The notes beneath the pieces are model-generated. The model was given only the letters and a program-made list of their open reading frames with translations. It was not told where the DNA came from and did no database searches. Made by a program: the position numbers and the translations under genes. DNA of 64,000 bases from assembly GCA_947259415.1 (NCBI GenBank), contig CAMYMI010000004.1, positions 113,936-177,935 of the forward strand, given 5' to 3'. The DNA comes from an uncultured Ectothiorhodospiraceae bacterium. GTDB lineage: Bacteria > Pseudomonadota > Gammaproteobacteria > UBA9214. Below are positions 15,259 to 24,182 of this stretch, piece after piece. Positions within the stretch are counted from its first letter, which is position 1. Every line of letters starts with the position of its first letter.

Positions 15259-17967
15259 ATGAATGATAAAAACACCAAGCCGTTTGTACTGGTCGACGGA
15301 TCGTCCTATCTCTATCGTGCGTTTCATGCCCTGCCGCCGCTTGCCACCTCACACGGCGAACCGACCGGTGCGGTCTACGGCGTGCTCAATATGCTGCGCA
15401 GTCTGCTGGCAGAATACGAGCCGGAGCACATGGCCGTGGTGTTCGACGCGCGCGGCAAGACCTTCCGGGATGACCTGTTTGCCGAGTACAAGGCCAACCG
15501 GCCGCCGATGCCGGATGAACTGGCTGCGCAGATCGAACCCCTGCACGCGCTGGTGCGGGCGCTGGGTCTGCCGCTGTTGCAGGTACCCGGCGTCGAGGCC
15601 GATGACGTCATCGGCACGCTGGCGCGCCAGGCGAGCGCGCTGGGCATGGACACCGTCATCTCGACCGGGGACAAGGATATGGCGCAGCTGGTTGACAGGC
15701 ATGTCACCCTGGTGAACACCATGTCGCGCAGCGTGCTCGACCCGGAAGGCGTGCAGGACAAGTTCGGGGTGCCGCCGGAACGCATCATCGACCTGCTGGC
15801 ACTGATGGGCGACAGTTCCGACAACATCCCGGGCGTGCCCAAGGTCGGGCCGAAGACGGCGGCCAAGTGGCTGGACTCCTATGGCTCGCTGGACGCGGTG
15901 ATCGCGCATGCCGGAGAGATCAAGGGCAAGGTCGGCGAAAGCCTGCGCGAGAATCTCGAGACCCTGGCACTGTCACGCGAGCTGGCCACCATTCGCTGTG
16001 ACGTCGAACTGGAGATCGAGCCGCATGATCTTCAGCCCCGACAGCCGGATGTCGAACAGTTGCGCGAATGGTATGTGCGCCTGGAATTCAGCCGCTGGCT
16101 GGAGGAACTCGGCACAGTACCGTCGGCTGCTGGCGTGGACGCCAGCGCGGCACCTGCAAGCCACTACGAGACTGTACTGACCGAGGCGCGTTTCGAGGAC
16201 TGGCTGGCGCGCCTGGAGGAGGCCGGCGAGTTCGCCATCGACACGGAGACCACCAGCCTTGATTACATGGTGGCACGCATCGTCGGGGTGTCGTTTGCCG
16301 TCAACCCGGGCGAGGCTGCCTATGTGCCGCTGGCACATGACTACCCCGGCGCCCCGGACCAGCTGGATCGCACCAAGGTGCTGGCGCGGCTGCGGCCAAT
16401 ATTAGAAAGTAAACAATACATAAAAATTGGTCATAACCTCAAATACGATCGTAACGTATTTGTTAATCATGATATTACTCTTTCCGGTATACGCTTCGAT
16501 AGCATGCTGGAATCCTATGTCATCGACAGTACGGCGACACGTCACGACATGGATTCGGTGGCGCTGAAGTATCTGGGACACAAGACCATCAAGTATGAGG
16601 AGGTGGCCGGAAAGGGGGCCAACCAGCTGGATTTCAACGAGGTACCGGTGGAGTCCGCTGCTCCCTATGCCGCGGAGGACGCGGACATCACCCTGCGACT
16701 GCATCATGCCATCTGGCCGAAATTGGTGGCCGAAGCTGGCCTGGAGAAGATCTACAACGAGATCGAACTGCCGCTGCTGACCGTGCTGTCCGACATGGAG
16801 CGTGCCGGTGTCGCCATCGATACGGACATGCTGGTCCGGCAGAGCCGGGAACTGTCAGAGCGCATCGTCGAGATCGAGCGGGAGGCGCACCGCGAGGCCG
16901 GTCAACCCTTCAACCTGGGTTCCCCGAAACAGATACAGGAGATCCTGTTCGACCAACTGCAATTGCCGGTGCTGGCCAAGACTCCCAAGGGGGCACCGTC
17001 GACCGCGGAATCGGTCCTGCAGGACCTGGCGCTGGACTACCCGTTGCCACGCCTGATCCTGGAATACCGGTCATTCAGCAAGCTCAGGTCGACCTACACC
17101 GACCGCCTGCCGAAACAGGTCTGCGCCACCAGCGGGCGTGTGCATACCTCCTATCACCAGGCAGTTGCCGTAACCGGCCGGCTGTCATCCTCGGACCCGA
17201 ACCTGCAGAACATCCCGGTGCGCACCGAGGAAGGTCAGCGTATACGCCAGGCCTTCGTGGCACCCCCAGGCTATCGTCTGCTGGCAGCGGACTATTCCCA
17301 GATCGAACTGCGCATCATGGCGCACCTGTCTTCGGATGAAGGCCTGCTGAAGGCCTTCGATGCCGGTGCCGATGTGCACCGTGCCACGGCGGCAGAGGTG
17401 TTCGGGGTGGCGCCGACGCAGGTCACAGGTGAACAGCGACGTTCCGCGAAGGCGATCAACTTCGGTCTGATCTACGGCATGTCAGCCTTTGGGCTGGCAC
17501 GCCAGCTGGGGATCGCGCGCGGCGCGGCCCAGGAATACATCGATCTGTACTTCGCACGCTACCCGGGGGTCAGGACCTATATGGAGGCCACCCGCGCACA
17601 GGCACGCGAACGCGGCTATGTGGAAACCGTGTTCGGGCGCCGGCTCTACCTGCCCGACATCAACTCACGCAACCAGCAGCGCCGGGCCGCGGCGGAGCGT
17701 ACCGCTATCAATGCGCCCATGCAGGGGACGGCCGCGGACATCATCAAGCGCGCCATGATCGGGTTGCACGCGTGGATCACCTCGCAGAGCGCGCTGGATA
17801 TCACGATGATCATGCAGGTACACGACGAACTGGTCTTTGAGATCGCGGAGGCGGACGTGGAGCCGGCACGCGCACCCATCATGGAGGCCATGGCGGGTGC
17901 GGCTGAACTGAAGGTGCCGCTGCTGGTGGATATCGGGGTGGGCAGTAACTGGGACGAGGCGCACTGA
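15259..17967 (+). CDS. polA: DNA polymerase I
   Basis: This is full-length PolA of 902 residues, for Okazaki-fragment processing and gap filling in repair. The 5'-3' exonuclease spans about residues 1-290 (VDGSSYLYRAFHALPP start, then VEADDVIGTLA and STGDKDMAQLV). The proofreading exonuclease spans about 300-490 with its metal residues kept (AIDTETTSLD near 324, IGHNLKYDRN, YAAEDADITLR). The polymerase domain follows, with motif A DYSQIELRIMAHLS near 677, the O-helix RRSAKAINFGLIYG, and motif C VHDELVFE near 854. All three activities therefore look intact. An AT-rich patch of about 95 bp (16397-16491) lies inside the proofreading domain. Confidence 0.98.
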   Translation: MNDKNTKPFVLVDGSSYLYRAFHALPPLATSHGEPTGAVYGVLNMLRSLLAEYEPEHMAVVFDARGKTFRDDLFAEYKANRPPMPDELAAQIEPLHALVRALGLPLLQVPGVEADDVIGTLARQASALGMDTVISTGDKDMAQLVDRHVTLVNTMSRSVLDPEGVQDKFGVPPERIIDLLALMGDSSDNIPGVPKVGPKTAAKWLDSYGSLDAVIAHAGEIKGKVGESLRENLETLALSRELATIRCDVELEIEPHDLQPRQPDVEQLREWYVRLEFSRWLEELGTVPSAAGVDASAAPASHYETVLTEARFEDWLARLEEAGEFAIDTETTSLDYMVARIVGVSFAVNPGEAAYVPLAHDYPGAPDQLDRTKVLARLRPILESKQYIKIGHNLKYDRNVFVNHDITLSGIRFDSMLESYVIDSTATRHDMDSVALKYLGHKTIKYEEVAGKGANQLDFNEVPVESAAPYAAEDADITLRLHHAIWPKLVAEAGLEKIYNEIELPLLTVLSDMERAGVAIDTDMLVRQSRELSERIVEIEREAHREAGQPFNLGSPKQIQEILFDQLQLPVLAKTPKGAPSTAESVLQDLALDYPLPRLILEYRSFSKLRSTYTDRLPKQVCATSGRVHTSYHQAVAVTGRLSSSDPNLQNIPVRTEEGQRIRQAFVAPPGYRLLAADYSQIELRIMAHLSSDEGLLKAFDAGADVHRATAAEVFGVAPTQVTGEQRRSAKAINFGLIYGMSAFGLARQLGIARGAAQEYIDLYFARYPGVRTYMEATRAQARERGYVETVFGRRLYLPDINSRNQQRRAAAERTAINAPMQGTAADIIKRAMIGLHAWITSQSALDITMIMQVHDELVFEIAEADVEPARAPIMEAMAGAAELKVPLLVDIGVGSNWDEAH
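16397..16491 (+). other. AT-rich, rare-codon patch inside polA
   Basis: Only 26 of these 95 bases are G or C, whereas the flanking polA sequence is clearly GC-rich. The reading frame and protein are normal (the IGHNLKYDRN metal-site region), so the shift is at synonymous positions, with codons such as TTA, ATA, AGT and ATT clustered together. The borders look abrupt at both ends. It could be a conversion tract or a selected slow-translation or regulatory segment. Confidence 0.75.
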
Positions 17968-18160
17968 GCCGCGCGGCCCTCTAGTGACTGGCAGTTGTGT
18001 TAATACCTGGAATGTCTTTAGCTCAACTGATTGTATAATATGAAGTAAAAAATAAGTACCACTATATATTTAGAGTATACATTTATATCAGGCACGGACT
18101 ATTTTTTCTGCATGATCCGTGATGACTGTTGTCATTAACCGGTACGATTCCGGTCCCGCT

Positions 18161-18187
18161 GAACCTTTGGCTGCATTCACGGTCGTA
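18161..18187 (+). promoter_or_regulatory. Possible sigma-E/AlgU-like promoter for the small RNA
   Basis: GAACCTT (18161-18167) and TCGTA (18183-18187) are 15 bases apart, resembling the extracytoplasmic-stress promoter GAACTT/TCTGA with imperfect -10. It would start transcription just before the first hairpin at 18195. A second possibility is the perfect TATAAT at 18034-18039, which lacks a good -35 and would give a transcript of about 265 nt. Confidence 0.3.
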
Positions 18188-18189
18188 CT

Positions 18190-18310
18190 CATATGAGCGC
18201 TGCGGCGCTCTCCCGCTCCCCTCCCTGAGCGGGTATTCCTCCTACCTGATCCGTTAGGATCGGGTGATTGGTAACCCCGGCATGCTCCCCCTTTGCCGGG
18301 GTTCTTTTTT
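18190..18310 (+). ncRNA. Candidate small RNA between polA and engB (Spot 42/ErsA position)
   Basis: The region folds by eye into four consecutive hairpins with almost no spacer: GAGCGC/GCGCTC (18195-18210), CCCGCTC/GAGCGGG (18212-18233), a 9-bp stem with one wobble (18244-18265), and a 10-bp terminator (18273-18303) followed by a T-run. The second hairpin displays a C-rich loop, CCCTCCCT. The single-stranded segment TATTCCTCCTACC after it is complementary to Shine-Dalgarno sequences, a typical seed for an Hfq-dependent repressor RNA. In E. coli the Spot 42 RNA and in Pseudomonas the ErsA RNA occupy this polA-engB gap. Primary sequence similarity to either was not tested. The 5' end is uncertain. 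Confidence 0.7.
18273..18310 (+). terminator. Rho-independent terminator of the small RNA
   Basis: A 10-bp GC-rich stem (AACCCCGGCA with TGCCGGGGTT) is followed at once by C and six T. It also terminates any read-through from polA before the convergent engB gene. Confidence 0.9.
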
Positions 18311-18423
18311 GCTTGGCCTAGTTATGGGTAATTTGCTGCGATCATGCTGGTATTTGTGATTAATTTCATCATATAGAGGCCTGATTACCTTTATTGTTGC
18401 TAAGTGTATCGAATTTTCATAAA

Positions 18424-19029
18424 TCACTCCGCACTATAGCCAAACCAGCTATCCAGCACGGCGCGTGCCTCCTCGGCACCGGCGCGGGTGAGGGCCGAGA
18501 ACAGTTGAACGGAAGCGGCGGGATAGTGCTCGGCGAGGTGCTTGCTTACCTGCAGCAGGACCGCTTGGGCCGGGCCACGCTTGAGCTTGTCGGCCTTGGT
18601 GAGCAGGATATGTGCGGGCAAACCCGCGAGGTGACACCAGTCCAGCAGTTGGCGGTCGAATTCCTTGAACGGGTGGCGGATGTCTACCAACAGGATCACA
18701 CCCTGCAGGCACAGGCGGTTCTCCAGGTAGCCGGCAAGGTGCCGTTGCCAGTGGTTCTTGATGTTGCGTGCGACCCTGGCATAGCCGTATCCGGGCAGAT
18801 CGACCAGGCGGCACTGATCATCAATCCTGAAGAAGTTGATTTGCTGGGTGCGGCCCGGGGTCTTGCTGGTCCGGGCCAGGGACTTCTGGCCGGTGATCAC
18901 ATTGAGGGCGCTGGACTTGCCGGCATTGGAGCGCCCGGCGAAGGCGACCTCACGGCCGCTGTCCGGTGGGGCGTGTGCCAGATCGGGTGTGCTGAGCAGG
19001 AAGCGGGCGTGCTGGTAGCGGTTATTCAT
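18424..19029 (-). CDS. engB: Ribosome biogenesis GTP-binding protein EngB/YihA
   Basis: This is a TrmE-Era-class GTPase needed for 50S ribosomal subunit assembly. G1 is GRSNAGKS, followed by the SKTPGRTQQINFF switch I region, G3 is DLPGYGYA, G4 is TKADKLKR and G5 is FSALTRAG. The protein is about 201 residues, normal for the family. The frame opens at TTG 19035, but ATG 19029 (MNNRYQHARFL) is the more likely start. It converges on polA and the small RNA and is divergent from cytochrome c4, an order shared with Pseudomonas. Confidence 0.95.
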   Translation of the reverse strand: MNNRYQHARFLLSTPDLAHAPPDSGREVAFAGRSNAGKSSALNVITGQKSLARTSKTPGRTQQINFFRIDDQCRLVDLPGYGYARVARNIKNHWQRHLAGYLENRLCLQGVILLVDIRHPFKEFDRQLLDWCHLAGLPAHILLTKADKLKRGPAQAVLLQVSKHLAEHYPAASVQLFSALTRAGAEEARAVLDSWFGYSAE

Positions 19030-19282
19030 GGTCAACGGGAGGTTACCAGCGGATATGGCCGGTTCACAGCATTAGACTAGAGTCTGGCAGGAATGGAAAC
19101 CCGGTTCGCTGGCTGGTGTAAACTTACCAGCAGCATCCCCCGCGGTTGACCCCCTTACGTCTGGCTGGTATACAAGACGCCCTTTTCGAGGTCATGCGAG
19201 TGGCACCTGCCCCCAGCATGATCCAGAGTGTAATAACCGGGCAGCTACCCGGCGTGTAAGCGGAGACAGGAGTGGATCTGCA

Positions 19283-19894
19283 ATGAAAAAATGGCTTTAT
19301 CTAACTATCGGTTTCTTTTCTTGTTTTGCAGTAACCACGGCACAGGCGGCCGGGGATGCGCAAGCCGGAAAGGTCAAATCAGCCAGTTGTGCCGCCTGCC
19401 ACGGCGTCGATGGTAACAGTGTCAATCCCGAGTGGCCCAAGCTGGCCGGCCAGCATGAAGGCTATATCGTTAAGCAGCTGTACTACTTCTCTGACGGTGA
19501 GCGCGACAATTCGACAATGAAGGGCATGGTAGCCAATCTTTCCGAGCAGGACCGTGCAGACCTCGCTGCCTATTATGCCAGCCAGACCCCGAATATCGGT
19601 GCTGCCGACCCTGAACTGGTCGAATTTGGTGAGCGCATCTACCGCAGTGGCAACCCTGACAGCGGTGTGGCTCCCTGCATGGGCTGTCATGGCCCGAGCG
19701 GTGCCGGCAACCCCGCTGCCAACTACCCGGCCCTGCACGGTCAGCATGCCAAATATGTGGAAAACCAGTTGCACGGCTTCGCCAGCGGTAACCGTGTCAA
19801 CGAGAATGCCACGAAGATGATGCAGATTCTCGCATCCCGAATGACGAACCGCGAAATCCGGGCCGTCGCATCCTATATCCAGGGGTTGCACTAG
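19283..19894 (+). CDS. Cytochrome c4, diheme
   Basis: This is a periplasmic diheme electron carrier of 203 residues that feeds terminal oxidases such as the cbb3 type. It has a signal peptide ending at AQAAG (about residue 23). Two heme-binding motifs follow, CAACH at 36-40 and CMGCH near 132-136, each in one of two duplicated cytochrome domains. Axial Met candidates are in TMKGMV and TKMMQIL. Both halves share the PxLxGQHxxYxxxQL pattern typical of c4. An AGGAG lies about 10 bases before the ATG. It is followed by dsbA on the same strand 292 bp later. Confidence 0.96.
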   Translation: MKKWLYLTIGFFSCFAVTTAQAAGDAQAGKVKSASCAACHGVDGNSVNPEWPKLAGQHEGYIVKQLYYFSDGERDNSTMKGMVANLSEQDRADLAAYYASQTPNIGAADPELVEFGERIYRSGNPDSGVAPCMGCHGPSGAGNPAANYPALHGQHAKYVENQLHGFASGNRVNENATKMMQILASRMTNREIRAVASYIQGLH

Positions 19895-20186
19895 AAATCA
19901 CGCCCCGGCCGCCGGTCTGCCCTGCCCGTGGGGCGTACCGGTGCAGGTACAGTTATCTGAACCGTGCAGGACGGCCGGTGTCCAACCGGTTGCCAGCGTT
20001 CACTCGACGCCCGACCCCGACGGCCTGCAGTAGCCGGTCCGGTGGGCGTCCAGAGACTGTGGCGGGTAATCCCGGAGACTTTGTCACCCTTTTTGTCTCT
20101 CAGGGCGTTAATATATTCACACATCGGGCCCGCATTCCCGTAAGGGTTGGGGCTGCCTGATGCCATAAGAATCCGGAGTTGATGGT

Positions 20187-20849
20187 ATGAAAAAATTGAC
20201 CAACTGGTGGGTAGCACTGTTCCTTTCCTTGTCAGCATCGGCGGCCGTCGCCGGGGATTACATGGAAGGTGCGGAGTACCTGCGCCTTGCCAAACCGCAG
20301 CCCACATCTGTTGCAGAGAAGGTGGAGGTAGTGGAACTGTTCTGGTACAGCTGCCCGCATTGTTTTTACCTTGAACCGAACATCAGCAAGTGGCTGGAGA
20401 ACAAGCCCGATGATGTCGAATTCCTGCGCCTGCCGGCCGTACTCGGCAAGGGGTGGGAATTGCTCGGCAAGGCCTATTTCACGGCCGAGCTGCTCGGTGT
20501 GGTGGACAAAATCCACGTGCCACTGTTCGAGGCGATCCACGTCAAGAAACAGAAATTCCGTGAGGTCGCGGCAATAGAAGACTTCTTCGTCAGCCACGGT
20601 GTTGACAGGAAGGACTTCAAGAACACCTTCCATTCCTTCGCTGTTGCGATCAAGATCAACAATGCCAAATTGATGACCCGGCGTTATGCTATCAGCGGCG
20701 TCCCCACGCTGATCGTAAACGGCAAGTTCAGTACCAGTGCCAGTATCGCCGGCAGCAATGAGGATGTCATCAAGGTTGTCGATTTTCTGATCGAGCAGGA
20801 GCGAGGTGCGGATGACGCACAAGCGCAGTCGGCGGTCGTTCAGCCCTGA
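20187..20849 (+). CDS. dsbA: Thiol:disulfide interchange protein DsbA
   Basis: This periplasmic thioredoxin-fold oxidase introduces disulfide bonds into exported proteins and is reoxidised by DsbB. A signal peptide ends near AVAGDY (residue 22). The active site is CPHC at about residues 56-59 in FWYSCPHCF, and the cis-proline loop is SGVPTLIVNGK. The 220-residue length fits DsbA with its helical insertion. A CCGGAG lies 9 bases before the ATG. It is co-oriented with cytochrome c4, whose cytochromes also depend on thiol chemistry, and with the ALS-like gene 57 bp downstream. Confidence 0.95.
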   Translation: MKKLTNWWVALFLSLSASAAVAGDYMEGAEYLRLAKPQPTSVAEKVEVVELFWYSCPHCFYLEPNISKWLENKPDDVEFLRLPAVLGKGWELLGKAYFTAELLGVVDKIHVPLFEAIHVKKQKFREVAAIEDFFVSHGVDRKDFKNTFHSFAVAIKINNAKLMTRRYAISGVPTLIVNGKFSTSASIAGSNEDVIKVVDFLIEQERGADDAQAQSAVVQP

Positions 20850-20906
20850 CCACTGCATGCTGCCTATCACCTGTCTGATGCCGTTGCCTGAAGACGCTGC
20901 GCGCTG

Positions 20907-22538
20907 ATGAAGGCGGCCGAGCTATTCGTCCGCTGTCTCGAACATGAGGGAGTAGAATATATATTCGGTATTCCAGGCGAGGAAAACCTGGAGGTGATGG
21001 ATGCACTGCTGGAGTCACCTATCCGCTTTATCATCACCCGTCACGAACAGGGCGCCGCCTTCATGGCCGACGTATACGGGCGCCTGACGGAGCGCCCCGG
21101 TGTCTGTCTGTCCACACTTGGTCCGGGCGCCACCAACCTCATCACCGGGGTGGCCGATGCCAATCTTGACCATGCACCGGTAGTCGCCATTGCCGGACAG
21201 GCGGGGACCAACCGCCTCCACAAAGAGTCACATCAGGTCCTCGACCTGGAAAAGCTGTTCCACTCGGTCACCAAGTATTCCGCCAGCCTGCTGGAGCCCG
21301 AGATCATTCCAGAGGTGGTGCGCAAGGCCTTCAAGCTGGCACAAACGGAAAAGACCGGAGCGACCTTTATCGAATTTCCGGAAAACATCGCGAGCATGGA
21401 GGTCGAACAGGAGCTGTTGCCGGTGGCGCAGCCACCGGACCCGGAGCCACCGGCTGAAAAAGTGAACCAGGCTGCCAGGCTGATCAGCAATGCACGCTAC
21501 CCGATCATTCTGGCCGGCAACGGGGTGGTGCGCTCCAAGGCCTGGAAGCAGCTGGCGGATTTTGCCGGCGCGCTGAATATCCCGGTCGCCAATACTTTCA
21601 TGGCGAAGGGCGTCATCCCCTTCGGGCACCCGTGCGCACTCGGCAGCGCCGGGCTGCAGGCCAATGACTACGTCAGCTGCGGGTTCAGCCAGGCGGACGT
21701 CATCATCTGCGTCGGTTATGACCTGGTCGAATACCATCCCTACCTGTGGCACCCGACACGCGACCGCACCATCATTCATATCGACCATTCACCGGCCGAG
21801 GTCGATGCGCATTACCCGGTGAAGGTCGGCGTCACCGGTGATCTAAAGCACAGCCTGGTGCGCATTGCCGAGCAGGCGACACCGCACCAGGGTCACCACA
21901 TGCGCCCGCTGCGTGAAGCACTGATCAAGGAAATGAACCTGCACCGTGATGACATGGAATATCCGGTCAAGCCCCAGAAAATCATCTGGGACCTGCGCAC
22001 CGTACTCGAGCTGGAGGATGTCGTCATCTGTGATGTCGGTGCACACAAGATGTGGATGGCACGCATGTTCCGTTGCGAATTACCTAATACCTGCCTGATA
22101 TCCAATGGCTTTGCCAGCATGGGCATTGCGGTGCCCGGCGCGATCGCCGCCAAGCTGGTGTACCCCGAGCGCAATATCGTGGCCGTGACCGGGGATGCGG
22201 GTTTCCTGATGAACTCGCAGGAGATCGAGACCGCGATGCGTTGCAAGCTGGCGATCGTCATTCTGATCTGGAATGATGGCGGTTACGGGCTGATCGAATG
22301 GAAACAGCTGAATGAGTTCAAGCGCAGTTCGAATATCAAGTTCACCAATCCTGATTTCGTGAAATATGCCGAGTCCTTCGGCTGCAAGGGATACCGCGTC
22401 GAGAGGACGGAGGATTTGCCTGCTATACTGGAAGAGGCGCTCACCGATGATACGGTGAGCATTATCGACTGTCCGGTCGACTACAGGGAAAACATAAAAC
22501 TCACGGAGCAGATGGGAAATCTGGTATGTCCAATCTAA
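20907..22538 (+). CDS. Acetolactate synthase large-subunit-like ThDP enzyme
   Basis: This 543-residue ThDP enzyme has the three-domain fold of acetohydroxyacid synthases. The catalytic glutamate region is RHEQGAAFMADVYGR. The pyruvate-decarboxylase-like motif STLGPGATNL follows. The ThDP-Mg binding motif GDAGFLMNSQEIETA, followed by the NDGGYGLIEWKQ loop, is near residues 430-460. No regulatory small subunit gene (ilvN/ilvH) follows, so it resembles the stand-alone catabolic AlsS type. It might make acetolactate from pyruvate or act on another 2-oxo acid. Its end overlaps the next gene by 13 bp, so the two are translationally coupled. Confidence 0.9.
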   Translation: MKAAELFVRCLEHEGVEYIFGIPGEENLEVMDALLESPIRFIITRHEQGAAFMADVYGRLTERPGVCLSTLGPGATNLITGVADANLDHAPVVAIAGQAGTNRLHKESHQVLDLEKLFHSVTKYSASLLEPEIIPEVVRKAFKLAQTEKTGATFIEFPENIASMEVEQELLPVAQPPDPEPPAEKVNQAARLISNARYPIILAGNGVVRSKAWKQLADFAGALNIPVANTFMAKGVIPFGHPCALGSAGLQANDYVSCGFSQADVIICVGYDLVEYHPYLWHPTRDRTIIHIDHSPAEVDAHYPVKVGVTGDLKHSLVRIAEQATPHQGHHMRPLREALIKEMNLHRDDMEYPVKPQKIIWDLRTVLELEDVVICDVGAHKMWMARMFRCELPNTCLISNGFASMGIAVPGAIAAKLVYPERNIVAVTGDAGFLMNSQEIETAMRCKLAIVILIWNDGGYGLIEWKQLNEFKRSSNIKFTNPDFVKYAESFGCKGYRVERTEDLPAILEEALTDDTVSIIDCPVDYRENIKLTEQMGNLVCPI

Positions 22539-23383
22539 TGACCGCCACGGTGACACGGCGCGGCGCGTCCAAACCTGTTGCCGGTCGTAACAAGGAAACC
22601 GGGCAGCGCATCCGCCTGCTCAGCTATAACATCCAGGCGGGCATTAGCACCGGCCGCTACCGGCATTACATTACCCACAGCTGGAAGCACGTGCTACCAC
22701 ACGCGAAGCGTTTCAGTAACCTGGATCGTATTGCGCGCCTGATCGGCGATTATGATGTTGTTGGCCTGCAGGAGGTCGATGCCGGCAGCATGCGCAGCGG
22801 TTATGTGAATCTGACGCAATACCTGAGCGAGAAGTCCGGACTGCAGTTCTGGTATGACCAGACCAACCGTCGCATCGGGCGCCTGACCAGTCACAGCACC
22901 GGTGTGCTAAGCCGGATTCAGCCGGCTGAGATCATCGAACATCGCCTGCCCGGCCGGATTCCGGGACGTGGCGCATTGTTCATCCGTTACGGCAGCAAAA
23001 AGGCACCGCTGATCGTGCTGATCCTGCATCTCGCACTCGGCCAGCGGGCACGTATGCGGCAGCTCGACTATATCAGCGAAATCGTGAACGAGTACCACCA
23101 TGTGGTCCTGATGGGTGACCTCAACTGCCATTCGAACAGCCCGGAGATGGATTTTCTGATCAATCGCACCATGATGCGCGAGCCTTTCCATGGCCTGGAT
23201 ACCTTCCCAAGCTGGAGGCCGCAGCATAACATCGACCACATCCTGGTCACGCCCACCCTGCAAGTGGACCGTGTCAAGGTGCTGAACTATTCACTATCCG
23301 ACCACCTGCCAATCGAGATGGAGATCACGCTGCCCGAATCGATTCATATGGCCAGCCTGTCCGGCAGTCATCCCCTGACATAA
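22526..23383 (+). CDS. Endonuclease/exonuclease/phosphatase (EEP) family protein
   Basis: This is a 285-residue EEP-superfamily metal-dependent phosphoesterase without a signal peptide. The fold signatures are LLSYNIQAGI (catalytic Asn), VVGLQEVDAG (metal-binding Glu), VLMGDLNCHSNSPE (catalytic Asp/Asn) and the C-terminal SDHLPIEMEI (catalytic Asp-His). All expected active-site residues are present. The substrate is not deducible; relatives cut DNA, lipids or inositol phosphates. The start overlaps the ALS-like gene by 13 bp, and the 3' end overlaps the convergent methyltransferase by 16 bp. The cytochrome c4-dsbA-EEP order also occurs in Pseudomonas. Confidence 0.92.
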   Translation: MSNLMTATVTRRGASKPVAGRNKETGQRIRLLSYNIQAGISTGRYRHYITHSWKHVLPHAKRFSNLDRIARLIGDYDVVGLQEVDAGSMRSGYVNLTQYLSEKSGLQFWYDQTNRRIGRLTSHSTGVLSRIQPAEIIEHRLPGRIPGRGALFIRYGSKKAPLIVLILHLALGQRARMRQLDYISEIVNEYHHVVLMGDLNCHSNSPEMDFLINRTMMREPFHGLDTFPSWRPQHNIDHILVTPTLQVDRVKVLNYSLSDHLPIEMEITLPESIHMASLSGSHPLT

Positions 23384-24012
23384 ACATCGGTAGCCCACTC
23401 GAAGGTCAGTGCCCGGCTATGGCGGCGGAATCCCCCGGCGCTGATCCAGCGCTCGATATCGGCCGGGTTGTGTACATAGGGGCGAAATCCGGAGCCGACC
23501 AGTCTCAACAGAATCGTCATGAGCGCGACACCGGCACGCGTGAACAGCCGGTCACGCGGGTAGGTAAGCGCAATCACATGCCGGGTACCGGCAAGTGCCA
23601 GTTTCAACAGCCGCTCCGGCTCCGGGTAGCAGCAGACGACCTTGTCGAGAATGACGATATCGGCCATCGGTATGCTGTCGGCCAGATCGACAAAGTCCCC
23701 CTGACGGTAAGCGGTACGACCGGTCAGGCCGGACACCTCTGCCTGCCGTTGTGCCTCGGCAAGCATGCGCGCAGACAGATCGATACCCGTTGCACGAGCC
23801 GCGCCGGCCTGCAGCAAAGCCTGGTGCAGGTAGCCGATACCACAACCGATCTCCAGCAGTTCGGCATTATCGATAAGCGTCTGTTCGATGCCGCTGATCA
23901 TCTGCCGCTGGCTTTTTTCAATGCCGAACAGGCGAAAGCGCCAGCGGTACAGGCGTGTCAGCTGCGAAAAGAAGCGGCTGGTATCAGCGCACGGAATGGA
24001 ACAGCAGGCCAT
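23368..24012 (-). CDS. SAM-dependent methyltransferase (BchM/UbiG-like)
   Basis: This 214-residue class I methyltransferase has motif I LLEIGCGIGYLHQALL, the acidic end of strand 2 GIDLSARMLAEA, and a strand 4 region VILDKVVCCYPEPERLLKLA. The VCCYPD-like motif and the later TYPRDRLFTR resemble magnesium-protoporphyrin O-methyltransferase relatives. No bacteriochlorophyll gene is visible here, so the substrate should be left open. The start has GAGAGAG upstream. The last 16 bp overlap the end of the EEP gene on the other strand. Confidence 0.85.
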   Translation of the reverse strand: MACCSIPCADTSRFFSQLTRLYRWRFRLFGIEKSQRQMISGIEQTLIDNAELLEIGCGIGYLHQALLQAGAARATGIDLSARMLAEAQRQAEVSGLTGRTAYRQGDFVDLADSIPMADIVILDKVVCCYPEPERLLKLALAGTRHVIALTYPRDRLFTRAGVALMTILLRLVGSGFRPYVHNPADIERWISAGGFRRHSRALTFEWATDVYVRG

Positions 24013-24182
24013 TGATTCTCTCTCGTGATCTCCTGGTATCCTTCATTATAGTTTCCGCACAGTGCGCGAGATATGCAGTCCTGGTCCGGCCGCCTTGCGG
24101 GCGATGGATAAGCGGTACCCTGGAGTTCCGGAATTAACTTATTATTCGCACCTTATTTAAATAAACGTTCAGGAGAAGAACT

